Shown: positions 7,501-15,328 of the stretch, in pieces
Layout: each line of letters starts with the position of its first letter
How positions within the stretch are numbered: position 1 is the first letter of the stretch
NCBI GenBank assembly: GCA_964445115.1
Contig: CAYUJU010000025.1
Span: 1 to 38,967 of the forward strand
Reading direction: 5' to 3'
DNA length: 38,967 nt
Origin: CAIJXJ01 sp964445115
GTDB taxonomy: Bacteria; Pseudomonadota; Gammaproteobacteria; Burkholderiales; Methylophilaceae
Program-made: the position numbers and the translations under genes
The notes under the pieces: generated by a model
The model's database searches: none
Told to the model about the DNA's origin: nothing
The model's input: the letters and a program-made list of their open reading frames with translations, nothing else

Positions 7501-9732
7501 AATGCTTGTTTCGGCGCCAAGCTTTTTTCGTAGCAAGGCTTCCGCTTCTTCCAGGCTGCTCACCTGAAGGCTGCCCGGAAACACCGTTGTATGGTTTTCA
7601 TGGCGTTCGAGCAGCCGCGCCTCTTCCAGCCAGGCGACGGCGATCCTGACTTTGGTATCCGCATCTGAGGCATCGGGGTCAATCCGCAGTTTCTCAGGAA
7701 TTTCGAGCAGGATTTCGCCACTGGTAACAACGACGGATCCTTCACTGCGATCCTTGCGCTCAATTTGGCGGAGCGCTTTCAAAATCGAATGGATATCGTG
7801 TTGGGTGAGGCGTGCATTCTTCAGCAACCGGAACTGCACATCGAGATCCGCGTCGTCATACAGCAGCAGGCAACGGGCAGGATCCTGATCCCGGCCTGCG
7901 CGACCAGCTTCCTGAAGATAATTTTCCAGCGATCCTGGCGTATCCAAATGGATTACCAAGCGCACATCCGGCTTATCCACGCCCATGCCAAAAGCGTTGG
8001 TGGCTGCGATCACTCTTAGCTCTCCAGCAAGAAAGGCTTCCTGCACACCTCGTTTCTCTGCCGGGAGCATCCCTCCGTGGAAGTAGCCGCAATCCAGGCT
8101 GGCCTCCTTGAGAAAAGCCGCGAGTTCTTCAACCGTCTTTTGTCGTGCGCAAAAGACTATCGCCCCACCTTCCTCCCGCATGGCTTCCTGTAATAGCCGT
8201 AACACTTCGGGATACTTGCCTTGTGGGGGCACGGCTCGGACTTCATAAGCCAGGTTGTCTCGGTGAACCCCGCCTGCCAGAACTTCAAGACTAACCCCAA
8301 GCCGTTTGGAAAAATGGCTTTGGATATCCTCGACCACATCGGGCTTGGCGGTTGCCGTAAAGCAGAAAATAGGTGATGGCTTATCTTTCTGTTTCGCTTT
8401 GATGAATCGAGACACATACAAATAGTCGGGTCTAAAGTCATGCCCCCACTTTGATAAGCAATGCGCTTCATCGAACACCCAGGCACCGATTTCACGATGC
8501 ATCAGGGCATTGGCAAAGGCTGTGCTGCGGAACTGTTCAGGCGCCACAAAAATCAGCCCCAGATCCCCCATGCGCAGCTTATCGAGCATCAACCTGCGCT
8601 CCATTGGATTCAGCAGACTGTTCAGGTACCCAGCGCAGGTAATTCCGCGTTTTTCGAGGTTATCGACCTGGTCTTTCATCAATGACTGCAGGGGGGAAAT
8701 CACAACCGTCAGACTGCTGTTGCGATAAAACCTTGTAAGCGCTGGCAGTTGGAAACACAGCGACTTCCCGCCGCCAGTTGGCAAAATTGCCAGTGAAGGT
8801 TTACCAGCGAATCCGTTTTCCACAATCGCCTGCTGCAAGGATCGTCCATCAGAGGTGGTTGGGCTTGAGCGAAACTGGGTTATGCCAGGAAAGTATTTAG
8901 GTAAAACTGTTAGCAGGTCGTGCTGTTCTTTGCACCACGCACATGCTGGGTCAGCACATGGAACATCGCGGAGTGCGGAAATGAGTTCACGGGTCTTCGG
9001 ATAATTGATGTGTACCCACGGTGGCAGCACTGAGTTGCCCCCTGCCACCCTCAACCATGCCAGTGCGTAGGCGATGGGCTTATGCCACTGCACATCAGGC
9101 AAGTACATGTCCCGTACAACTTGCTGTGAAGTTTTACAGACCTTGCCATTAGTGGCTCGCATCCAGGCATCCTGGGCTTCCTGCAAGCTAGGCCGTAATG
9201 CACGCCTCAACGATGCAAAAAAGTTTGCGATGCCTTTACCGTTTTCAGGAGCAAGCAAGTAGTGAAGGCACAAAGCTTCATCAGGATGCTCATCAACCCG
9301 CTTCCGCAATGCCTCGCCCTGATCAAGAAACAGCTCATAGGCCAGCTCCGCATCTCGCACAGGGTCATTGCGCGTAGTCGTACAGAGCTTGTAATCCTTG
9401 ACCAGTCGATGATAGGGATTCTGGGGAAATGCCACAGGTGAAAGCTCTAGCGTATCGACCAGTGGTAATTGATGTAGTGTTAGATCAGGATGTAAAACAG
9501 CCAGCGCAGGCTGATCAAAGGCAATCACATTGTGGCCGAGGACAAAGGCCGCTCCCTCTGTCAGGCGATTCAGTTGAGAAACAAGATTTTTTGCTTTGCC
9601 TGAAATGCGGGTACGTGCATCAGTATCCGGCCGGAAAGCGCCGACCTCCCGCAGCACCGTTCTATCCTGGCGAGCTGTTTCAATATCAATACAAAGGCAT
9701 TTTGCCCGGTGCTGTCCCTGAATTTTAGTCAT
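4591..9732 (-). CDS. Triple fusion: DEDD exonuclease-like + RecQ helicase + UvrD-like helicase
   Basis: A single uninterrupted 1713-residue frame. Residues 12-135 look like a DnaQ-type exonuclease: D16/E18 in IDIETA, GHNVIAFD with D73, and RNDPVRDAEL with D127. The position normally His in DEDDh enzymes reads Asn122. A Cys cluster (C259, C264, C267) precedes a RecQ-type core with TGGGKS at 319-324, DEAH at 421-424, the RecQ aromatic loop WGHDFRP at 429-435 and QEAGRAGRD at 607-615. Residues about 640-1080 are unassigned, and no RecQ zinc motif is seen. A UvrD-type SF1A core follows: AGPGSGKT at 1102-1109, DEYQD at 1226-1230, DDDQNIYAFGG at 1261-1271, ENYRST at 1293-1298, AHRAKGLEFD at 1527-1536 and YVAMTRAR at 1558-1565. 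Both motor cores look intact. It probably acts in DNA repair or invader processing; its function is unknown. GC is below that of its neighbours. It starts 46 nt after the tesA-like gene and ends beside tRNA-Thr. Confidence 0.9.
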   Translation of the reverse strand: MTKIQGQHRAKCLCIDIETARQDRTVLREVGAFRPDTDARTRISGKAKNLVSQLNRLTEGAAFVLGHNVIAFDQPALAVLHPDLTLHQLPLVDTLELSPVAFPQNPYHRLVKDYKLCTTTRNDPVRDAELAYELFLDQGEALRKRVDEHPDEALCLHYLLAPENGKGIANFFASLRRALRPSLQEAQDAWMRATNGKVCKTSQQVVRDMYLPDVQWHKPIAYALAWLRVAGGNSVLPPWVHINYPKTRELISALRDVPCADPACAWCKEQHDLLTVLPKYFPGITQFRSSPTTSDGRSLQQAIVENGFAGKPSLAILPTGGGKSLCFQLPALTRFYRNSSLTVVISPLQSLMKDQVDNLEKRGITCAGYLNSLLNPMERRLMLDKLRMGDLGLIFVAPEQFRSTAFANALMHREIGAWVFDEAHCLSKWGHDFRPDYLYVSRFIKAKQKDKPSPIFCFTATAKPDVVEDIQSHFSKRLGVSLEVLAGGVHRDNLAYEVRAVPPQGKYPEVLRLLQEAMREEGGAIVFCARQKTVEELAAFLKEASLDCGYFHGGMLPAEKRGVQEAFLAGELRVIAATNAFGMGVDKPDVRLVIHLDTPGSLENYLQEAGRAGRDQDPARCLLLYDDADLDVQFRLLKNARLTQHDIHSILKALRQIERKDRSEGSVVVTSGEILLEIPEKLRIDPDASDADTKVRIAVAWLEEARLLERHENHTTVFPGSLQVSSLEEAEALLRKKLGAETSIEPYMAILSLLMQAEDDESMSTDDLMLATGMEFYKLQALLRELDRLKLLSNDTEIGVTLYRDPDTAERLESLSKLEDALLENLREAAPDADQDNWQILNVRRLCDTLRRDAEVDLDPEKLSRLLKSFAEAFGGGQGQRGFFAVRPAGADNRFIKLLRSWQEIETIRQRRMQLSRALVAQFLSRRQGNNLLVTCRQGDLEASLQNDITLQDLEIRDWNVALAASLIYLDTNEVLHLSRGKAVFRSAMSIALNAEARRRQFKKSDYAELDLHYKDKIVQVHVMAEYARLALGKVRAAMEFIEDYFKMDRGNFVQRYFAGRKDVLEMATTEASHRRILTDLQNPEQQAIVATSMEGSHLVLAGPGSGKTRVIVHRVAWLLRECMVLPDEIMVLAYNRSAAIEIQKRLWALVGPDAGGVAIQTLHGLAMRLTGTSYAVAAERGEIVQFDSVIKAATERLRKAEQGDDLGPSVQRDRVLSGLRFLLVDEYQDINGDHYELISALAGRTLSSEEDKLSLLVVGDDDQNIYAFGGANVRFIRQFEADYQARRYHLLENYRSTTHIINCANQLISHARERMKADQSIRINHARRDQAAGGEYATLDPVAAGRVHILEVSANHHVAVQMALAEIERLKGLSAQGQTHGQWGQFAVIARRWDSLEPMAAACRLRGIPVRLLRDQHVPDLHATREGDHLLSLLGEEFRHARRSRVILRSCTLSRWFRRRYGVGVGSLIEHPLQAALAQFIIESESINPGSEQVIQNMIESLYEFGSGARSISANQPNGPVVMMTAHRAKGLEFDHVLILDDGGWSDAGDEERRLFYVAMTRARKTLTICESLGAQHAFVRDFDQLALRTKPSGYVPEPRLAHRTWVADPEQIILSWPGYFSATAPIHKAIAALQVGSRLQLRPRSDGKPGWELADEGGTTVTRMAQKFSPPQGEIVEVRVSAILARKAKTGDADKLRCKHWELVLPEIEYL

Positions 9733-9778
9733 ACCCCGGCAGGCTCAGTAAGGCCATTTTTGAAGTGGCGATCTGGCG

Positions 9779-10396
9779 TTAGCGCAGAAACCCGAGGTCT
9801 TGCAGGGCTTCCGCGAGGGCTTCTTCCAGCTTTCGGTACCCGGTGGCGTTGGGATGGATGGGGTCTGCCTTGAGGCTGTTCTTGCTCAGCACGTCGGCGA
9901 GGACATCCTCGATGACCGGGGTCTGGGTTTCTTCTCCCACCTGCCGGTAGATCGGGCTGTCTGAGAGGTTGCCCACCGCGGCTGCGACCGGGCTGAACGA
10001 GGGCACGGCGATCAGGGCGGACGGAATGTGGCGCGACTTGAGTTCTGACAGGATTTGCTTGAGGTTGGTGCTGACCTGAGAGGATGCCTGCTGCTGCAGG
10101 AAGTCGTTGCCGCCGAGCTCCACGATGACGAACTTGGGGGCGTGTTCTTCCAGCAGATCCGGCAGGCGCTCCAGGCCGCCGGCCGAGGTGTCGCCCGGGA
10201 CGCCCGCGTTGACGATGTTCCAGCCTGTTCTGGCCGCCAGCAGCGTGGGGTAATCTTCCCCCTTGTTGGCGCCAGTGCCGTAACTGATGCTGTCTCCCAA
10301 GATCAGGACGGTGGCGCCTGCCGGGATGGGTTCATGGGCGGGTTTGCCGCAGGCGGTGAGCAGGCAGGCAAGGATCAGGGCGGAGAGTCGTAGCAT
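9779..10396 (-). CDS. TesA-like SGNH/GDSL lipoprotein esterase
   Basis: A 205-residue protein. The N-terminus has a lipoprotein signal with lipobox LTAC (Cys16), so the mature protein is probably lipid-anchored in the envelope, unlike periplasmic Escherichia coli TesA. The SGNH blocks are complete: GDSIS with Ser36, NAGVPGDTS with Gly68, GGND with Asn97 and DPIHPN with D178/H181. It should hydrolyse acyl esters or thioesters or lysophospholipids; substrate specificity cannot be read from the sequence. It lies 14 nt downstream of the HD-GYP gene, in the same direction. The nearby aas/lplT group on the other strand also deals with lysophospholipids, which may be chance. Confidence 0.9.
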   Translation of the reverse strand: MLRLSALILACLLTACGKPAHEPIPAGATVLILGDSISYGTGANKGEDYPTLLAARTGWNIVNAGVPGDTSAGGLERLPDLLEEHAPKFVIVELGGNDFLQQQASSQVSTNLKQILSELKSRHIPSALIAVPSFSPVAAAVGNLSDSPIYRQVGEETQTPVIEDVLADVLSKNSLKADPIHPNATGYRKLEEALAEALQDLGFLR

Positions 10397-10410
10397 GGGT
10401 TGGCTTTCGG

Positions 10411-11718
10411 TTATTGAAATGGCGATTCCGGGACCTGTTTGGCCATTTCCCAGAATCCGGCCAGGTCTTCTTCTTCTCTAGACTGCGCGGCGATGCGGGC
10501 CTGGTCGACTTCTTCCAGACTGGCCGTGAGCACCCGCACGACGTCCGGGTCCAGTTTGCCGCTGGCAACCTGGTCGTTGATGATGGCCATGGCTTGTGCG
10601 GTGCCCATGCCTGCGCGGTAGGGGCGATCTTCGGTGAGGGCCGTGTAGACGTCTGCGACACAGAGCACGCGTGCACCCATCGGAATTTCGTCGCCGTGCT
10701 TGTGGAACGGGTACCCGCTGCCGTCCAGTCGTTCGTGGTGGGAAGCCGCCCAACTGGCGATATCTTCCAAGCCCTGGATGCGCGAGAGAATCTCGAACGT
10801 CATGTAACTATGCGTTTTCATTTTCGAGATTTCGACATCATCCAGCCGACCCGGTTTCTCGATGAGCTCGTTCGAAATGCCGAGTTTGCCAAGATCGTGC
10901 AGATACCCGGCGATGCGGACCTTCATGGTATCCAGCACCGACATGCCGCAGCGCTTGGCCAGCACTTCACCGCAGGTGGCGACGCCGGCGGAATGGGTGG
11001 AGGTAAACCGGCTGCGCGAATCGATCACCAGCGAATAGAAGCGGGCGAGACGCGCCAACTCGTCGAGGTTGAGCGAGACGGTCTTGAAGGGCGCCATGTC
11101 CATGAGCAGGTCGTCCATCTTGTGCGAGACCAGATCCAGCCAGAAACTCTCGCGCACCGAAATCTCCAGGAACGCGTTGACGAAATCGGGATGGAAATGG
11201 TCGCCCGAAAGGCTGGAGACGCGCTGACGTATCCTGGTGGCATCGGCAATGATGTTGTCGCTGTTCTGTGCGAGCACCTCGATCCGGTCGGCCAGGTAAA
11301 CCAGATGACTGGCCAGCGGCACGGGCTGGTCGTCGAACAGGGTGTTGTTGCCGTGGTCCCAATGCACGTGATGGCAGCGGACGATGGGCGAGAAGCGGCG
11401 GAAAGGCTCGAAACGTTCGAGCAACAGGGCGCCGAGCCGCGAGTGCAGGTGCGGCGAGACGTCTTCGAATTCCAGCAGCTTGAGTCGTTCCCACAGGGCA
11501 ATGGCGCCGATGTCGTGCAGAATCGCCGCAGAAAACAGGTCGTCGTAGGCTTCGCCCCGCATGCCGACCGCCTTGGCGATGCTGGCCGCGATGAAGCACG
11601 TGCGCTTCTGGTGCGAATCGAGCGCCGGATTGATGATGTCCAGCGCCGTCGACAAGGCATTCACCATGTCGAACAGGGAGATATGGATGTTGTCGGCATC
11701 TTGCGGGTGTTTGTTCAT
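10411..11718 (-). CDS. HD-GYP domain protein (probable cyclic-di-GMP phosphodiesterase)
   Basis: A 435-residue protein with two HD modules. The C-terminal one is a full HD-GYP domain: LHDLGKLGI (H274/D275, K278), SHHERLDGSGYP at 326-337 and RVLCVADVYTALTEDRPYR at 350-368. It should hydrolyse cyclic-di-GMP with a bimetal centre. The N-terminal half has a second HD-like module, LHDIGA near 68 and HHVHWDHG near 116-123, with YLADRIE near 141. It lacks the GYP segment and is probably regulatory or divergent. No receiver domain or transmembrane segment is seen, so the input signal is unknown. It is transcribed with the tesA-like gene and possibly the small secreted protein upstream. Confidence 0.92.
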   Translation of the reverse strand: MNKHPQDADNIHISLFDMVNALSTALDIINPALDSHQKRTCFIAASIAKAVGMRGEAYDDLFSAAILHDIGAIALWERLKLLEFEDVSPHLHSRLGALLLERFEPFRRFSPIVRCHHVHWDHGNNTLFDDQPVPLASHLVYLADRIEVLAQNSDNIIADATRIRQRVSSLSGDHFHPDFVNAFLEISVRESFWLDLVSHKMDDLLMDMAPFKTVSLNLDELARLARFYSLVIDSRSRFTSTHSAGVATCGEVLAKRCGMSVLDTMKVRIAGYLHDLGKLGISNELIEKPGRLDDVEISKMKTHSYMTFEILSRIQGLEDIASWAASHHERLDGSGYPFHKHGDEIPMGARVLCVADVYTALTEDRPYRAGMGTAQAMAIINDQVASGKLDPDVVRVLTASLEEVDQARIAAQSREEEDLAGFWEMAKQVPESPFQ

Positions 11719-11757
11719 CTTGTTCCCTTATGCGCGGTGTGTCTGGAGGCGGGTGGG

Positions 11758-12135
11758 TTACTCCAGATCCTTGATGCTCAGCGGGCCGTAGATCAGCTCG
11801 TCCATGCCCCAGAATCCCCCTTTGGCGTCCAGGTAATAACTGCCGTCGTCCGGCAGCTGGTAGAGGGTGAAGGTGTAGACCTTGCTGTTGTAAAACTTGT
11901 CCGGCTCGGTGTACACCCGCGTGAATGTCTTGCTGGCGCGGAGGCTTTTCCAAGCGGGCAATTCGATGGTCGGCAACGGCAGGAGCGCCTGGCTGTCGGG
12001 CCCGAAGAAATTCCTGAACTTGGTGTTGATTTTCTCTTGCAAGCCGGTGGGTGTCGCGAGGTCTTCTGCGGAGGATGGCGCGGCGTTGGCGAGTGCTGCG
12101 AGAATAATCAGTGGGTAAACAAGGCGGCGCATCAT
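11758..12135 (-). CDS. Small secreted protein of unknown function
   Basis: I do not recognise this gene. The preferred start is ATG 12135; an upstream ATG at 12192 would bury the signal peptide behind about 19 residues. From 12135 it encodes 125 residues: MMRR, a hydrophobic stretch and a likely cleavage after APSSA. The mature part is small and mixed, ending with FWGMDELIYGPLSIKDLE. It has no Cys in the mature part, no repeats and no obvious enzyme motif. It sits 39 nt upstream of the HD-GYP gene and is divergent from the ArsR-type regulator. It could be a periplasmic partner of the HD-GYP protein, but only proximity supports that. Confidence 0.6.
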   Translation of the reverse strand: MMRRLVYPLIILAALANAAPSSAEDLATPTGLQEKINTKFRNFFGPDSQALLPLPTIELPAWKSLRASKTFTRVYTEPDKFYNSKVYTFTLYQLPDDGSYYLDAKGGFWGMDELIYGPLSIKDLE

Positions 12136-12192
12136 GGTCGATCCGGCGGTTTGCGATTCGACCATTTTGACTTTGGCGCGCGCTTGCATCAA

Positions 12193-12242
12193 GCTGTAAT
12201 TAAAAACTTGATATTCATAACTAAATAACTAAACTCGTCGAC
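12193..12242. promoter_or_regulatory. AT-rich divergent intergenic region with a direct repeat
   Basis: This 50-nt spacer separates the small secreted protein (-) from the ArsR-type gene (+) and is sharply AT-rich for this genome. It holds the tandem repeat AACTAAAT/AACTAAAC near 12219-12234. It must carry promoters for one or both genes and is a plausible operator for the ArsR-type protein. I cannot assign clear -35/-10 boxes. Confidence 0.35.
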
Positions 12243-12554
12243 ATGTTACTGAACTACATGCAACAACTGCCCGATGAATGGCGGGATGTTTCGGAGTTGT
12301 TCGTCGCGTTGGGCGATGAACAACGCCAGCGCATTCTGCTGACGTTCGAGCCGGGCGAGCGGCTCAATGTGACGCAGATCGTATCGGCATCCGCCCTGAG
12401 TCGTACCACGGTTTCCCATCACCTGAAGGTGCTGCGGCAGGCCGGTGCGCTACAGAGTGAGAAGGTGGGCAAGGAAGTGTATTTCTGGGTCGACAAAGCC
12501 AACATCACCGGATTGCTGCAACGGGTGCTGGCGTATGTCGAAAGCAGTATCTGA
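12243..12554 (+). CDS. ArsR-family winged-helix transcriptional regulator
   Basis: A 103-residue protein of the ArsR/SmtB type. Residues about 16-35 (SELFVALGDEQRQRILLTFE) form the opening helix pair. Residues about 41-68 are the helix-turn-helix with recognition segment LSRTTVSHHLKVLRQAG. The wing is around SEKVGKEVYFWV. The Cys-rich metal-binding box of arsenic or cadmium sensors (ELCVCD type) is absent, and there is no Cys at all, so it probably senses something else. It lies 45 nt upstream of aas on the same strand and is likely to regulate itself and perhaps the aas group. Confidence 0.88.
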   Translation: MLLNYMQQLPDEWRDVSELFVALGDEQRQRILLTFEPGERLNVTQIVSASALSRTTVSHHLKVLRQAGALQSEKVGKEVYFWVDKANITGLLQRVLAYVESSI

Positions 12555-12599
12555 ACAAGATTCAACAACCCCCAATAAAAACCAAGGGAGTACTGCGTC

Positions 12600-14726
12600 A
12601 TGGTCAAAGCTGTCCTCAAGTTGTTTTTTCGAGTCCTGTTCCGCATCCGGTTGGCCGGGTGGTGCCCTTCGGTCGTGGGCGGAAAACTGCTGGTGGTAGC
12701 CAACCATGAATCTCTGCTGGATGGCTTGCTGCTCGGGCTGTTCCTGCCATTCAAGGCGACCTTCGTGGTGCACACCACGGTGCTGCAAAACTTCTGGTTC
12801 CGACTGATTCTGTCGCAGGTGCCGCACTTGGCCGTCGACCCCACCAGTCCGTTGGCGATGAAGCGCGTGATCAAATTGCTGGACGCGGGTTCCCCTGTCG
12901 TCATCTTTCCGGAGGGTCGGCTGACGCTCACCGGCAGCCTGATGAAGGTTTACGATGGCCCGGGGTTCGTCGCTGCCAAAACCGGGGCCACGATTCTGCC
13001 GGTGCGCCTTGATGGCCCGGCGCGCTCCTATTTCAGCCGATTGACCGGCAACTACCCGCGCAGCCTGTTCCCCAAAGTGACGCTGACGTATCTCGAAACG
13101 ACCGGTATCGCCATGCCTGATGCGCCGACTGCCAAGCAGCGACGTCGGTTGGCCGGTGAGGCCATGCGGCGCCTGATGCAGGAGATGCTGTTCAAATCAC
13201 ACCCGGTGCAGACATTGTTCAGCGCGTTTCTGGATGCGGTAGAAATCCACGGCCGACGCACACGCTTGATCGAAGATATGCGGCAGGAAGAGGAAAGCTA
13301 TGGGCAACTGCTGACCAAATCGTTGGCGCTGGGCCGCATGATCGAAAAAATCGCGGCTCCCAAGGAAACCGTGGGGGTGTTGCTGCCCAATGTCAGTAAC
13401 ACCGTATGTCTGATTTTTGGCATGAGCGCGATGCGACGCGTGCCCGCCATGCTGAACTACACCGCGGGCGCGGCGGGCATGCAAAGCGCTTGTGTCGCGG
13501 CCGGGGTGAAGACCATCGTGACCTCGAGGCAGTTTGTCGAAGCGGCAAAACTGCAAGGGGTCGTAGAGGCGATGACGGGGGTGACGTTGGTCTACCTCGA
13601 AGATCTGCGTAAAAAATTCAACGTGTGGGACAAGCTCTGGCTGTTTGGCTTTGCCCGCTGGTTCCCCGCGTTGGCGGTCACCGCAGCGCATACGGATGAA
13701 CCCGCTGTGGTGCTGTTCACTTCCGGTTCGGAAGGGAAGCCCAAGGGGGTGGTGCACAGCCATCAGGGCATCCTTGCCAACATCGCGCAGATTCGCGCCG
13801 TGATCGATTTCAGCCCGTCTGACAAATTCATGATTTCGCTGCCGCTGTTCCACGCGTTCGGGTTCACCTGCGGTGCCATCATGCCGCTGGTGACGGGCTC
13901 GAAGATGTTCCTGTACCCGTCGCCGCTGCATTACCGCATCATCCCTGAAATCATTTACGACCGCGGCTGCACGGTGCTGTTCGGCACCAGTACCTTCCTA
14001 GGCAATTACGCGCGTTTCGCGCATCCCTACGATTTTTACAAGTTGCGCTACGTGGTGGCCGGCGCAGAAAAACTCAACGAGGAAGTGCGCAAGACCTGGA
14101 TGGAAAAGTTCGGCATCCGCATCCTGGAAGGTTATGGCGCTACCGAATGCGCGCCGGTGCTGGCGGTGAATACACCCATGGCCTATCGCTCCGGCACGGT
14201 GGGGCCGCTGCTCCCCGGACTGGAACCGAAGCTGGAAAGCGTTCCCGGGATCGAGCGCGGTGGGCTGCTTTCGGTACGTGGCCCGAACGTGATGCTGGGC
14301 TACTACCTGTATGACAACCCAGGGATGCTGCAATCCCCGGAAGGCGGCTGGTACGGCACGGGTGACGTGGTCGAGATCGATGGGGATGGCTTCGTGCGCA
14401 TCCTCGGCCGGGTGAAACGGTTCGCCAAGGTGGCCGGGGAAATGGTGTCGCTGGAAGTGGTGGAGCAACTCGCCCAGCGTGCGTCACCTGAAGGGCAGCA
14501 TGCCGCGACGACGCAGGCTGACCCACAGCGCGGCGAGAACATCCTGCTGTTTACCACCGATGCCGCGTTGACCCGGGAGGCGCTGCAGGTGGCGGCCAGG
14601 GACATGGGCAGCCCGGAACTGGCGGTACCGCGCAAACTCGTGCTGGTGAAGGAACTGCCCTTGCTCGGCACGGGCAAGACCGATTACGTGAAACTCAAGC
14701 AACTGGCGGAGGCGGAACATGCGTAA
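12600..14726 (+). CDS. aas: Bifunctional lysophospholipid acyltransferase / acyl-ACP synthetase
   Basis: A 708-residue fusion matching the size of Aas. Residues 1-200 form a PlsC-type acyltransferase with NHESLLD at 35-41 and FPEGR at 103-107. Residues about 230-700 form an AMP-binding acyl-activating enzyme with FTSGSEGKPKG at 373-383, EGYGATECAPV at 510-520, YGTGDV at 585-590 and a C-terminal GTGKTDYVK carrying the catalytic Lys. It activates fatty acids onto ACP and re-acylates lysophospholipids, mainly 2-acyl-glycerophosphoethanolamine, at the inner membrane. GGGAG-like spacing (AAGGGAG) before the ATG supports the start. lplT, its usual partner, is two genes downstream. Confidence 0.93.
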   Translation: MVKAVLKLFFRVLFRIRLAGWCPSVVGGKLLVVANHESLLDGLLLGLFLPFKATFVVHTTVLQNFWFRLILSQVPHLAVDPTSPLAMKRVIKLLDAGSPVVIFPEGRLTLTGSLMKVYDGPGFVAAKTGATILPVRLDGPARSYFSRLTGNYPRSLFPKVTLTYLETTGIAMPDAPTAKQRRRLAGEAMRRLMQEMLFKSHPVQTLFSAFLDAVEIHGRRTRLIEDMRQEEESYGQLLTKSLALGRMIEKIAAPKETVGVLLPNVSNTVCLIFGMSAMRRVPAMLNYTAGAAGMQSACVAAGVKTIVTSRQFVEAAKLQGVVEAMTGVTLVYLEDLRKKFNVWDKLWLFGFARWFPALAVTAAHTDEPAVVLFTSGSEGKPKGVVHSHQGILANIAQIRAVIDFSPSDKFMISLPLFHAFGFTCGAIMPLVTGSKMFLYPSPLHYRIIPEIIYDRGCTVLFGTSTFLGNYARFAHPYDFYKLRYVVAGAEKLNEEVRKTWMEKFGIRILEGYGATECAPVLAVNTPMAYRSGTVGPLLPGLEPKLESVPGIERGGLLSVRGPNVMLGYYLYDNPGMLQSPEGGWYGTGDVVEIDGDGFVRILGRVKRFAKVAGEMVSLEVVEQLAQRASPEGQHAATTQADPQRGENILLFTTDAALTREALQVAARDMGSPELAVPRKLVLVKELPLLGTGKTDYVKLKQLAEAEHA

Positions 14727-14786
14727 GTGCCGGGCCGTGTGTAAGGGTTGGGCAAGCGCCAGCCGGACGATCGGGCGGTGCACACC

Positions 14787-15299
14787 ATGACGCGTGTTCT
14801 GAAGGGGGTGCCGGCTTTTGTTCTGCTGCTGGTTTTAGCGGGTTATTTCATTCCGGAGAACATCCGTATCCCGGTCGCGGGCGCAACGGCGGCGGATTGG
14901 AACCATCGGTCCTTCTGGGCGGAGCCATGGGGAAGTTCCGGCGTGCATAAGGGGATCGATATTTTCGGCCGCATCGGTACGCCGGTGGTCAGCACCACGC
15001 CGGGGATCGTGCTCTACGCCGGCACGCTAGCCAAAGGTGGCAAGGTGGTCGCGGTGCTGGGGCCATGCTGGCGCATCCATTATTTTGCGCATCTGGATAC
15101 CCTTGAGGCCCGAGCCGGTCGTTTCGTGGCTGCTGGTGCGCGCTTAGGGACGCTCGGCGATAGTGGCAACGCCAAGGGCAAGCCGCCTCACCTGCATTAC
15201 GCCATCGTGCGTTTGATCCCGAATCCGCTGGCGATGGATGGGGCCACGCAGGGCTACCGAAAGGCCTTTTTCATCAACCCGAGTGAATATTTGTTGTAA
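14787..15299 (+). CDS. M23-family peptidase, membrane-anchored
   Basis: A protein of 170 residues from ATG 14787; a TTG at 14748 would add 13 residues before the anchor and is less likely. A hydrophobic signal anchor spans about 9-22. The LytM/M23 fold is shown by HKGID (H54, D58), FAHLD with H102 and HLHY (H135/H137), which are the zinc ligands and the catalytic His. It should be a periplasmic peptidoglycan endopeptidase; an inactive regulator role is less likely because the residues are intact. It is inserted between aas and lplT, which are normally adjacent or fused, and is probably part of the same transcript. Confidence 0.87.
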   Translation: MTRVLKGVPAFVLLLVLAGYFIPENIRIPVAGATAADWNHRSFWAEPWGSSGVHKGIDIFGRIGTPVVSTTPGIVLYAGTLAKGGKVVAVLGPCWRIHYFAHLDTLEARAGRFVAAGARLGTLGDSGNAKGKPPHLHYAIVRLIPNPLAMDGATQGYRKAFFINPSEYLL

Positions 15300-15328
15300 C
15301 GTGGAGCAACCTTGAACAGGAGTAAGGA

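Noticed and set aside
10414..12228. A 604-codon open frame on the plus strand opposite the HD-GYP gene
   Set aside because: It is a GC-rich antisense shadow; the minus-strand frames carry clear HD-GYP motifs and a signal peptide, and the plus-strand product has no recognisable domain.
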